The position numbers were made by a program, and so were the translations under genes. Positions 49,276 through 60,010 of a stretch of DNA of 64,000 bases are shown here, piece after piece. Below the pieces are notes generated by a model. The model did no database searches and was not told where the DNA came from. It worked only from the letters and a program-made list of their open reading frames with translations. The stretch is from Polyodon spathula (lineage: Eukaryota; Chordata; Actinopteri; Acipenseriformes; Polyodontidae), in the NCBI RefSeq assembly GCF_017654505.1, contig NC_054535.1, forward strand, positions 44,647,164 through 44,711,163, given 5' to 3'. The number at the start of each line of letters is the position of its first letter. Position 1 is the stretch's first letter.

Positions 49276-50772
49276 CAGTGGCTCTCAAAAGTATTTACCC
49301 ACCTTGTACTTTTCCACATTTTATTGTGTTACAACATAGAATCAAAATGGATTTAATTAGGAGTTTTTGCCACTGATTAACACAAAAAACGTCAATGTCA
49401 AAGTGAAAAATAAAATCTACAAATTGTTCTAAATTAATTACAAAAACAGAAAATAATTGATTACATAAGTAGTCAACCCCTTGAGTCAATATTTGGTAGA
49501 GGCAACTTTGGCAGCAATTACAGCCATGAGTCTATTTGGATAAGTCTATACCAGCTTTGCACATCTGGACACTGCAATTTTTGCCCATTCTTCTTTGCAT
49601 AATTGCTCAAGCTCCGTCAAGTTGGATGGGGACCTTTGGTGAACAGCAATTTTCAACTCTTTCCACATATTCTCAATTGGATTGCGGTCCAAGCTTTGAC
49701 TGGGCCACTCCAGGACATTGACCGTTTTGTTTTTAAGCCACTCCAGTGTGGCTTTGGCTGTATGTTTGGGGTCATTGTCCTGCTGGAAGATTAATCTTCT
49801 CTTGCAGACTTCAGCAGGTTTTCCTCCAGGATTTCTCTGTACTTTGCTGCATCCATTTTGCCCTCTATCTTCACGAGCTTTCCAGGCCCTGACGCAGAGA
49901 AGCATCCCCATAGCATGATGCTGCCACGACCATGCTTCATGGTAGGGATGGTGTTTTCAGGATGATGTGCGGTGTTAGGCTTGCGCCAAACATAGCGCTT
50001 AGCGCTATGTAATCTCTAGCCGAGATTTGATGTGAGTTTTTTTCAACAATGGCTTTCTTTTTGCCACTCTCCCATAAAGGCCAGTTTTGTGAAGCACCCA
50101 GGCTATTGTTGCCGTATGCACAGTGTCTCCATCTCCAAGCTGTGGAAGACTGTAACTCCTTTAGGGTTGCCATAGGCCTCTTGGTGGCCTCCCTGACTAG
50201 TGCTCTTCTCGTCCAGATACTCAGTTTTTGAGGACGGCGTGTTCTAGAGAGATTCACAGTTGTCCATATTCTCTCCATTTCTTAATAATGGACTTTACTG
50301 TGCTCCGGGGGATATTCAATGCCTTGGAAATGTTTTTATATGCTACCCCTGATTGGTGCTTTTGAAGAACCTTATTCCGGGTTTGCTTTGAATGTTCCTT
50401 CGTCTTCATGATGTAGTTTTTGTTAGGAAATGTACTAACCAACTGTGGGACCTCCCAGAGACAGGTGTATTTAACCTGAAATCATGTGAAACACCTTAAT
50501 TGCACACAGGTGGACTCCATTCAACTAATTATGTGACTTCTAAAGACAATTGGTTGCACCAGAGCTTATTTAGGTGTGTCATAGCAAAGGGGGTGAATAC
50601 TTATGCAATCAATTATTTTCTGTTTTGTATTTGTAATTAATTTAGAACAATTTGTAGATTTTATTTTTCACTTTGACTTATGGACTTTTTTTGTGGCAAA
50701 AACTCCTAATTAAATCCATTTTGATTCCATGTTGTAACACAATAAGGGGGTGAATACTTTTGAGAGCCACTG
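49276..50772 (-). mobile_element. Tc1-like transposon, DD34E, long inverted repeats, internal deletion
   Basis: It begins CAGTGGCTCTCAAAAGTATT after TA and ends AATACTTTTGAGAGCCACTG before TA, so termini and TA duplication are exact. The inverted repeats extend roughly 200 bp (to about 49480 and from about 50590), with internal repeats such as GATTACATAAGTAGTCAACC near 49460 matching GTGAATACTTATGCAATC near 50593 inverted. The length is 1,497 bp. Confidence 0.93.
49546..50442 (-). pseudogene. Tc1 transposase, DD34E type, first Asp region deleted
   Basis: Minus strand, from about 50410: MKTKEHSKQTRNKVLQKHQS (helix-turn-helix), then, after frameshifts, SRTRRPQKLSIWTRRALVRE (second DNA-binding part). 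Near 49985-50040 the segment carrying the first catalytic Asp is missing, and the frame drops into [20 protein letters not shown] out of phase. [20 protein letters not shown] and [16 protein letters not shown] carry the second Asp and Glu, 34 residues apart by my count. The product is non-functional. Confidence 0.85.
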
Positions 50773-50842
50773 TATGTCTTTGTGTGCGATTACATCACCT
50801 ACCAGCCCTGCTGCTGCCTTCTCCTATGCACATTACAACATG

Positions 50843-51295
50843 TTATGCACATAATCAGAATGATTAAACAAATAATCCATGAGATTGTTTATTTCACTTT
50901 TGAATGGCGCAAACACACAACCTAATACATTACTCTATTAAACTTGCAGAGCACGCTGATACAGTTTTATACTTAAATACATTAGATAGTTAACAATTTT
51001 ACTGTCTCCTTCTGGGACAAAAAATGATGTCTGGTAACCCTAACACAATTCGGAGACACATCTTTTGTTTTTTTATTCTTATTGTTTCTTCAGAATATGA
51101 ACCAAACAGAGAAATGTTCACTTCCTAGTCAGGTTACCTTGTATCGTTTGTTTCCTATGTGCAAAAGGTGGACTCAGTACGGTTTGTTTCCCCAAGCAGT
51201 TGTTCACACTTCACACCGAACGTACCGAATTGCACGAGTGTGGACCCAATGTGAACGGAGACAGATTTTTGAAGAAACTAATGGGGTAATGATAT
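50843..51295. other. No firm feature; possible DNA-transposon end at 51160-51265
   Basis: The stretch 51160-51265 (CAGTACGGTTTGTTTCCCC, then CCGAACGTACCGAATTGC) has the look of a fish DNA-transposon end, but no matching partner was found. Confidence 0.25.
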
Positions 51296-52335
51296 TTGGT
51301 TACAAATGGAAGTAACCATTCACCTGGGGTAGCTATCTTAAAAGTAAGCTTTAGAGGGAACATTTTGGACAGTAATACTGATCAAAACAGGCATTGGATA
51401 ATTTTAAAAATTGATATTAATCAAAACCAACTTATACTAGTGTATATATTTGCAACCAATAACAAATCAATGAACACAATTTTGTTTGAAAGTATTGAGG
51501 AAGTTAACAATTTTAAACAAATTCCCTGATTCTAAGAAAATTTGAGGTGGTGATTTTAACACTACTCCAAATGATAATTTCAATAAATGGTCTCCCAAAA
51601 ACCTATCTAACGGAGAATCTGCTGAAATGAATTATTAGTTTAGATAGATGGAGATGCAAAAATCCTGTCATTTATCTAAACAATCACAAATTTTTCTCAA
51701 GTTTTAGGAAATTTGGTTACTGAAAGAGTTATTGAACCCTTTATTCTTACTTATCATAAAGATATATATTTAGAAGCAAATCTATTTGATCCCACACTGC
51801 TTAAAATAAATAAGAGTTATTGGAAACTTTATAAAAACCTTTTACATGACAAATTTAAGGGGGAAGTTACACATTTATTATTGGAACCAAGCAAAGTCAA
51901 TGAATATGTTTGGTAAATACTGGGAATTTATGGAATTTAAGGCAAGGCTGTGAAGAGAGGAAAGGATATAGCTAGATTTAAAAAGCTAAGAGACATTTTA
52001 TAAGATAAATCATAAATCTGACTAAAAAGCAGAGTATAAATGAAAGAGTTACAGAAATTATTATTAGGTAGAATTAGACAAGGAAAAAGCCAAAGGTGCG
52101 TTTGTATGAGCTAAAAGAAAGTGGATGAAAGAAAGAGAAAAATATTAAAACATTTTATAACCTAGAAAAGAGAAACTCAGAACTAGCCTCTATTGGAAAA
52201 ATAATATTGACGGTATGACCACACAAAACAGATTTCTACATAAGTCTCCTACATTTTACCAGACTTTATAAACAGTCTCAACAGAACTCTGATGTGGATA
52301 CTTTTTTTAAATTCCATGAAGGCAAATGCAAAAAC
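51296..52335 (+). pseudogene. L1-like LINE ORF2: endonuclease and N-terminal RT part
   Basis: Plus frames with stops. SPGVAILKVSFRGNILD and HWIILKIDINQNQLILVYIF, followed by GGDFNTTPNDN, match the AP endonuclease of L1-clade ORF2. Downstream are ANLFDPTLLKINKSYWKLYK and, at 52080-52300, FVRAKRKWMKER-like and LEKRNSELASIGK-like matches in shifting frames, the linker before the RT core. The 5' part and ORF1 are missing. The element resumes at 53745. Confidence 0.8.
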
Positions 52336-52349
52336 CATTAGTGCAGAAT

Positions 52350-53230
52350 TTAGAAATTAAAGGGTGTCTGGACGCTGGTGTGGCTCTCCCTCAGTCTCTG
52401 GACGCAGGTGTGGTTCTCCCTCTCTCTCTGGACGCGGGTGTGGCTTTCCCTCGGTCTCTGGACGCGGGTGTGGTTCTCCCCCGGTCTCTGTAGGCCGGTG
52501 TGGCTCTCCCCCGGTCTCTGTAGGCCGGTGTGGCTCTCCCCCGGTCTCTGTAGGCCGGTGTGGCTCTCCCTCGGTCTCTGTAGGCCGGTGTGGCTCCCTC
52601 GGTCTCTGGACGCGGGTGTGGTTCTCCCTCTCTCTCTGGACGCGGGTGTGGCTTTCCCTCGGTCTCTAGACGCTGGTGCGGTTCTCCCCTGGTCTCTGGA
52701 TGCCAGTGCGGCTCTCCCCCGGTCCCTGTAGGCCGGTGTGGCTCTCCCCCGGTCTCTGTAGGCCGGTGCGGCTCTCCCCCGGTCTCTGTAGGCCGGTGCG
52801 GCTCTCCCCCGGTCTCTGTAGGCCGGTGTGGCTCTCCCTCGGTCTCTGGACGCCGGTGTGGCTCTCCCTCGGTCTCTGGACACCGGTGTGGCTCTCCCCC
52901 GGTCTCTGGACGCCGGTGTGGCTCTCCCTCGGTCTCTGGACGCCGGTGTGGCTCTCCCTCGCTCTCTGGACGCGGCTGTGGCTCTCCCTTGGTCTCTGTA
53001 GGCCGGTGTGGCTCTCCCCCGGTCTCTGGACACTGGTGTGGCTCTCCCTCAGTCTCTGGATGGGGGTGTGGCTCTCCCTCGGTCTCTGGACGCTGGGGTG
53101 GCTCTCTCTCGGTCTCTGGATGCTGGTGCGGCTCTCCTTCGGTCTCTGGACACCGGTGCGGCTCCTACCTCTTGAGCTAGAGACAGCGGGGCTCTCCTGT
53201 CTCCATCTTCTGGTCTGCTCCTCCTGAGCA
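52350..53230 (-). repeat. 30-bp minisatellite, about 27 units, open on the minus strand
   Basis: Tandem 30-bp units (GTCTCTGTAGGCCGGTGTGG core plus CTCTCCCYCG) run from about 52364 to 53165. The minus strand is open for 227 codons (52350-53033) as SRDRGRATPA decapeptides, with a frame slip to ESHTGLQRPG near one end. Plus frames are open too. Two unit types (CTGGACGC and CTGTAGGCC) alternate in blocks. It replaces the RT core of the L1-like element. It may itself be part of a retroelement like that at 38-44 kb, but no LTR or zinc knuckle is seen beside it. Confidence 0.85.
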
Positions 53231-53744
53231 GCAGTATTTATTTTAATTAATTATTTCAAGCAATTGTCTTAGTTCTGCATCAATTTTATTTGTTTTCTGG
53301 GTTAACAGGGACATTCACAGGTTCTGACAACATATGTGAACAAGATGGCCTTGTTTCAGGTTTGTGCCCCTATAAAAATGTGACCTAGAGACTTAACTTG
53401 ATGTTTCCAGCGCACAAGGCTCACTTATTATACAAAACAAAACAAAGAAACCTAGCTCTTCCAAAAATAAACATAGGCAGGACCCTGACTAACCTGCAGG
53501 ACAGCTAAACGGTTTACCTGACATACAAACCCTTTTAAACAACCGCACATAAACCAAACGTAGGTTTAACTTTTACGCCGTACCTTTTCAAGGAAAACAA
53601 CACACAGTCAGACTCTTCACACAGCAGTCCTGAGCAGACTGGCTGCTCTCCTTACCTTGCCGCATTTGATACAGTTGAACTTTAGTTTATTTAGAAAACT
53701 CTACAGTTTTTTTTTTGTTTTTTTTTTGGTTTATATTTTCAAGA
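53231..53744. other. Unclassified DNA between the minisatellite and the L1 remainder
   Basis: No L1 homology was recognised here. It may belong to the same insertion as the minisatellite. A poly(T) run lies at 53709-53728. Confidence 0.3.
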
Positions 53745-55415
53745 GGTAATCAAAACCCTGTATATTGGTTGCAACAGTTCAACTGGCAGATGACACCACC
53801 GTCTTTTTGAAAGACAAATGTGAAGTTGCAAAAGCTATTAAGAGTATAAATACATTTTCCTTTGTGTCTGGACTAACCTTGAATATTTAAAAATGTGAAT
53901 TAAAAGAAATATGTCATATTTCAGTAAAGGATGTAATTGCATTTGCAAAAACCAAAAAGAAAGAGGTAGATTAAACTTTCATCCCATTACAGAGAAAACT
54001 AAGAGAATATGTACTTCTTGGCTGTCAAGAGAGAGATCCCTGTATGACATGTTGTGTTGTCAAAGACAGAAGGACTATCTAGAGCAGTTCATGCATCACT
54101 TTCTTAAGATCTGCCCCAGTCTGTAACTATAGAGTTTGACAACATTGTATTAAATTCGTTTGGAAAAATAAACCTCTTTTTTTTGTTTAAAAAAAAAAAA
54201 GGATGTCATATGTAATAGACAAGAACAAGAAGGCCTTAAAATTTCAAATAGTATTTTTAGTAAATTGGACACAAAATTATATTAAAAATAAGACAAGTAC
54301 TTGGAACATTTTTCCAACCTATGTCTTTCAAAAGATGGTGGTCTTGAATTTTTACTAAAATGTAATTTTTGATGTGAATAAACTTCCTATTGCTCTTACT
54401 AACATTCAATAACAGGCACTGCTCATTTGGACGATGATGCACAGCACAGAATTTCTCCCCACGCAATTACTTTATTTGGAACAACAAGGATATGAGATAT
54501 AAAAATAGAGCTTTGTTTTTCCAATGATGGTATGATAATAACATTTTGTTGGTGAGTACTTAACGATGACAGACAACTGTTAAATTATTCAACATTTCTC
54601 AAAACATTCAAAAGGCCTATTACTGCCAAGGAGTTTGCTATAGTCTTTGATGCAATTTCTAGATGAACTCCTTTAGTTCTAAGAAATATACCTTAGAAAT
54701 ACATGTTTTTTTTTTTTTTTTTTTAGCTCTGAAACAACATATATTTAGGTGATGTACACACACTGCATGACAGGTGTGTCGATAAGCACATACAAGCTCT
54801 ATATAGCGGTGCTGCAATTCCTTCTGCATGTTCTTATTAGAGCTCAATATTTGGTTATCTAGATTTGAAGAAAGGTTGGAACAACCCAAATAGGTATTGT
54901 TTAAATTGACATAGAGTATAATTGTGTATTCTGTAATTATGAAAGATAAACTGTACTTCATCTATTTTATCAATTAGTTTATACAACATTGTTTTGTAAC
55001 ATCATGCAGCATTATTTACTGAGAATGTTTGGTAAACAAGTCTGATTTGATGGTATTAATATTGTGTTTTATTTTTCAAAGGTGCATGGTATGAAACAAG
55101 ATATTACATATGTGATTAAGCTTTTGATTATTTTTGGGGAAATACCATATTCAGAAAATGAAATGATTAAAATATAAACCAAACTTTACCTTATTTAAAA
55201 AAGAAGTGGACAATTGCCATCAAGATGCTTAAAAACAAAAGAGCTAGAAAAAAGGGGGATGTCTTTAGTTTATTTGATTTATTTTCTAATTAGTAATGGC
55301 ACTCCTGGCATTGCCTTGTATTTTAGTTAAAATATAGAAATTGTATTTGGAGGTAATAGATACCTCTTGTATGTTTGTATTGTATTATGTTGTGGGCAAA
55401 AAAAAAAAAAAAAAA
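53745..55415 (+). pseudogene. L1-like LINE ORF2: RT C terminus to poly(A) tail
   Basis: VQLADDTTVFLKDK (the RT ADD motif in an L1 context) is at about 53775-53816, with EKTKRICTSWLSRERSLYDM (about 53990-54050). The minus-sense shadow aside, plus frames near 54330-54480 match the L1 tail (GGLEFLLKCNF, DDDAQHRISPHAITLFG), and AKEFAIVFDAIS is near 54625. Further decayed C-terminal sequence continues to a poly(A) run at 55398-55415. A poly(T) run at 54705-54724 marks a small insertion. With 51296-52335 it makes one element in one orientation. Confidence 0.78.
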
Positions 55416-56065
55416 GATACATGACATATTGCTGGGCTTCATCACCATAGCTGTCAGAGTCACTGCATCCACATCAGACCCTTTTTATTTTAGACGGAGC
55501 CTTTCTCAGACTGCTGGAAATGGGGTTTTGCGACTGTTCTCATCCTTCCTGGCCATTTTGGATTTTTGCACAGAACACGAAAAACAGTCGGAAAATTTAA
55601 ATTCCAAAAGTGCTCCGCGATGGTCGGAAAAGCTTTGATATTCAGGGTCCTAAAGTCAGATAAGCAAATGCATGTTTCTGCAATCTGTGTAAGGCTTTTA
55701 TAGACCCATTGTTTACCCATTTAGAATGCTAGCAAATAAACAGCTGACAGAAAAAGCACACAAAGACCAAAAATGTCTTTGTATTTTGTTATAGAAACTG
55801 ATAGTAAGGGAAGCTGTGGCTTACAGAAAATGTTGTTTATTGTTAGAACTTGCTGTGCTGTAAAGTGACTTCAGCTAACCACTGAGTTAGCTTTTAGTTC
55901 AAATTGTTATATACAAAAAACAGTTATGATATAAACACAAAAATATTTGCCATTTAACATAAATTGAAACCTAAATGTAAAAAAAAGGGAAACTCAAACT
56001 AAGCTTAAGGTTTACTAAATGACAAAATTACAGATTATATAGGAAACTAAAATTCCTTTATTAAA

Positions 56066-56073
<8 letters not shown>

Positions 56074-56130
<57 letters not shown>
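56074..56130. repeat. (TA)n microsatellite
   Basis: TA run of about 28 units after a poly(A). Confidence 0.95.
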
Positions 56131-56135
<5 letters not shown>

Positions 56136-56212
56136 TTTCAAATAGAAACTAATCTAACAAGATTCAATAATCTGAATTTTTTAAATGTTTATAGACCGAA
56201 CAGTTCAAACCG

Positions 56213-56248
56213 TATGTATGTATGTATGTATGTACGTACGTATGTATG
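56213..56248. repeat. (TATG)n/(TACG)n microsatellite
   Basis: Tetranucleotide run with internal TACG variants. Confidence 0.9.
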
Positions 56249-58879
56249 AAATACAAACTTAAGTGCAGCCCCCTACCGCTTAATTAAAACCCACACCCCA
56301 TTTGATATGGTAAGCCCTTTCTGAACATTTGAATAATACAAATGGGATACCATTCGAATTCCTCCATCAGCATTACCATACCAGCAATGTCAACCCAATG
56401 GGTTTGGGACACATGCTGGTCCTGATTCAAAAACACATATGCTTCACCACTGGGAAAACAACAATATATTAAAATGTTACTACAATGGTACCAGTCTAGT
56501 CATGGCTCAAACCATAATAGCTGCTGTTGTGCTACCACTACCACTTGCAGAGCAGACCCATTTTACATGAGGAGTGGTTCCCTACAACTCTCCTGTGTGG
56601 TGGAATTGAAGTTGCTTCTAAGAATGTAGAACACACCTCAAGCTTGTTTTAAATTCTGAATCTGGAGCTACACCAGCATGAATCACTATCTGTCAAATCA
56701 TGGGGAGCTGTTGAAAATATTTTCTACCTGAATGGCAGAGAACATAACATCTGCTGGTGTATGCAGAAATTCTGGAGTGCTGTTTTTTTATTTTTTATTA
56801 TTGTTTAACAATATGCTTACTGTCAAATACATACAATGGTATCCAGTGTTACTGCACATTTAGAGTGTAACTCCATTTAAGAGTACAGAGGTGCTGCTAT
56901 CTACCCAACCAACCTTGCAGATCCATTATAAATTAGTGCATATACTGTAGTTGCCTCCAAGCATTGGGACCCAAGGTCCTCCATTGCATGTTGGAAGGAA
57001 ATATGTATAGCCAATGGTTGTTTAGGTAGACAGCTGCCCCTATGTACTGTTCTCCTCAATTTGAACCAATGGTATGGGAGGAGGGGACTTTTCCTCATTT
57101 TAGTATCTATTCATTCCTATTGTATGTTGTACATTTTCATTGAGGTTTGTTATTTGTAAGCATGTTTAAATGTTATGCAAAAAGTTTGCAGTACAGCTAA
57201 AATAGTAACTTGTTATTTCCATCTATTTTCATCCAGTGTTGGGTTAACCACACAGGATGCTTTATAGATTTTATAGCCAGCATCTGCCACCTTCTAATAT
57301 ACCCTTATAAAAATGCAATACAAACATTGAAACCAAAATCGCAGTCCTTTAGTAGTTTCCTGCAGTAAATTAAGGGTAGTATGAAGGACACTTTGCTACA
57401 GTATTTCTAGCTGATCAATTCCATGTAGTACAAAGGACATTAACCCTCACAAACCACATCCAAGAGACGGAATCTGTATTTATATGCAGTATTTTCGAAA
57501 AATGCTTTTTCAAAAAATGGCTTCTGTAAATCATTCTGTACATAATGTACAACACTGCAATAAATGAAGTCATTATCGTACAGTAAATGCTGCCACCTTG
57601 TAGTGCTTACAGCAATGAACTGCAATTTTACAGCAAATTGCTACTCTAAAGTTGGGTCAACTCTTAATACTGTAACTGCTTGTCATGCCAGGGCTGTGAA
57701 ATGTCTCCATTCTATTTAGGTCAGCACTATTCTTTTCCATAAGCTTCAAAGTGAGCAGTGCAGTGGGTTGGAGTTGCCTGCCTACAATGCTTGGATATGT
57801 ACATTGGTTCTTAGCATTTGCGACTGTGCAGACCTTGGTTAACTTGAAGCCATACCCCAATGACATGGCTGAAATGCATAACTTGCAAATGCTCCTATCC
57901 ATCTATCTAAAGGGGTCAGGAACTGGTTTGAAGATTACAGGGCACTTTACATTCCTCTCTTGACCTTTCCACCAAATTGGAAGTCTCCTACTCATCTTTA
58001 GTCATTTGTCTGAGTACTGGTTAACATATTACCATATTTATTCCTGTAGAAAGAATAAATCTGTGTGCTCACATAGAGTCTTCAATTACAAATCCATAAT
58101 AATAGTTGAATTATTACTTGATTGGCTGAGGTCAATTCCGGAACTCAGTTTCTGAACTTAAACAACAATTGTCTAGGGTTTCCACATTTTGTTAAGCAGG
58201 GATAAGCGCAAATTAGTAACCGCATGTGGATCAAGCACTGACCCTTGAAATTGTTTCTTTTGAAGCTGCCTATTTTCTTTTCTTCCAAGTTATTTTTTTC
58301 AATCTCTTGTCTGCCCTGGTTTCCTGTTGATTTTGGCTTAAGTAGCAGTCTGTCACGCAGAACAGGCTTTTTTCAAAATTCATTTTTTATGCACTGTCAT
58401 TGTCGACCTTGCCTGCAACCTTTGTCTCTTTAAGGGTGATATAGTGGAAGGGGTGGCAAAGGAGATACAGTATAGTGAACATACTTCAGAGTAATACACC
58501 CAGAGAACTATTTTCTATTTTCTGCATTGTGATGAAACTTGAAAAGAACACGTTCCTTTCTTACTCACAATAAACCATCCCACTGTTTGGTATGGTACAA
58601 TGGCAACCTGAACAAACTGACATTATATTATTTCAGATTAACATGCTAAATGCACACTGATCTAAAAAGGACAGATTATCATTAAAAGGTAACGTTGCGT
58701 GTCTTTGGTATATCAGGTACTAGTACTGACATTGCACTATTTCTCATGTTATGTGCACCCGGGTTTCTGTTTACAACTAAGTAGTGAATCTGAAGAATCA
58801 TTTTGGGAAAATTTCACAATACACATTGTCCTGCCAAACAAGGTCAACGTTCCTCCATAGAGCCTAAACAGGATTTGGA

Positions 58880-59412
58880 TTGAGTAATCAACGCATCTCT
58901 TCACTAACATGTACTTGTCATTTCTTTCTTAGCAACATCTATAGAATCTGTCCTTTTCTATCTACTTATTCCACTCAGCTCCTGGTCCAAGCTATTGTTC
59001 TTTCTAGATTAGATTATTTTAACTCTCTCCTCACTGGTCTCCCAGCTTCGGCTATTCACACTCTTCAGTTTATTCATAATTCTGCTGCTCGTCTGGTATT
59101 TTCCCAATCCCACTACCCCTCTGCTTTGCACTCTCCACTGGCTACCTATTCCTTGGTATTGCTTATCACTATTTATCATACTGCCCCTTCCTAACTCAAA
59201 TCCCTCATGTCTCTTTATATTCCCTCTTGCCCTCTTCACTCATCGTCTACTGGATGACTTATATCATATTGAGTCTATATTGACTTATTATACCTTCTCT
59301 TCCCTATTCCCTGTGGTGGAACCAGCTACAGGTTATCCTCAGGACTGTTCAGTCTTTTACTGCTTTTCGCCATCTTCTCAAAAAACACTTATTCAATCTT
59401 TATGTGTAATAA
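58880..59412 (+). mobile_element. L2-like LINE 3' end (ORF2 C terminus)
   Basis: Plus strand: HFFLSNIYRICPFLSTYSTQ, LLVQAIVLSRLDYFNSLLTG and LPASAIHTLQFIHNSAARLV are highly typical of the L2 clade ORF2 C-terminal region. In another frame the sequence then reads WWNQLQ and FRHLLKKHLFNLYV with a stop, the usual end. An (AAT)n run follows directly, which is typical of L2 3' tails. The region between is frameshifted. Five-prime truncated. Confidence 0.87.
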
Positions 59413-59413
59413 C

Positions 59414-59463
<50 letters not shown>
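59411..59463. repeat. (AAT)n microsatellite at the L2 3' end
   Basis: About 17 AAT units immediately after the ORF2 stop; the probable LINE tail. Confidence 0.93.
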
Positions 59464-59464
<1 letters not shown>

Positions 59465-59599
59465 TTAATTTTAGCCTTTACTTAACCAGGTAATCACCTG
59501 AGACTGAAAACTTATTTTACAACTGAGCCAGGAATGCAGCAAATCCAGCAGTATACTGTAGTATTTCAGCAGGAGGCAAAAAACAGGAGAAGGCACGTT

Positions 59600-60010
59600 T
59601 GTTCTTTGTTCAAATCTTTTCTTTTATTTGGACGCCACTCCCAACTCATGCCTGTTGCGTGAAAGGGCTGCTGCTGCTCTTTCTCTGGCAGTCAATTGGG
59701 CAGCACCTCCCTCTCTGACTCAGGAGATGGCCCCAGCTTCCTTGCTTGCTTCCGGGAACGGCCGCCCCTCCTCTGCTTTAATTTTCGGACAGGCTGTACC
59801 CACTCTTTCTCCTGGAAGGGGCAGTACCCCACTTCATACCCAAACTCCCCGCAGACAAGGCACCAACCTCGATCCTTGAGATCTCCAAAGAGATCCTCCC
59901 ATTTGCCATCCCACCAGATCCTGGCCGGTTTCAGGGTTCCAGCAGCTCCACTGGTCCCTCTCGCTCTCCAGCACTCTGGCTATACACAGGAAACATGAAC
60001 GTTTTGGAAA
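59600..60010 (-). pseudogene. Second zinc-knuckle (Gag-like) protein relic
   Basis: On the minus strand one frame reads WWDGKWEDLFGDLKDRGW (about 59915-59863), then CLVCGEFGYEVGYC (59821-59862), then a basic stretch VRKLKQRRGGRSRKQARKLG and a stop. The Cys spacing is exactly that of a CX2CX4HX4C knuckle, except that the His is Tyr (CAT to TAT). Position and basic tail resemble the 40.5/43.8 kb proteins, but the sequence is a different family member. No LTR is recognised on either side. The retroelement origin is inferred. Confidence 0.6.

Larger units (their letters stand above)
49155..50842. mobile_element. Inverted-repeat (MITE-like) element hosting a Tc1 insertion
   Basis: The left arm (49155-49222) includes GGCAGCAGCAGGGCTGGTAG and GACGTAATCACACACA. 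The right arm (50776-50842) is its reverse complement, with GGCAGCAGCAGGGCTGGTAG again and about 80% agreement overall. The Tc1 element sits between them, so the host element would be only about 190 bp without it. Superfamily not determined. Confidence 0.7.
55416..58879. other. No recognisable gene; microsatellites only
   Basis: AT-rich intergenic DNA. Two microsatellites inside are listed separately. The frames at 56901-57098, 57440-57625, 57657-57902 and 58245-58433 show no motif. Confidence 0.4.
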
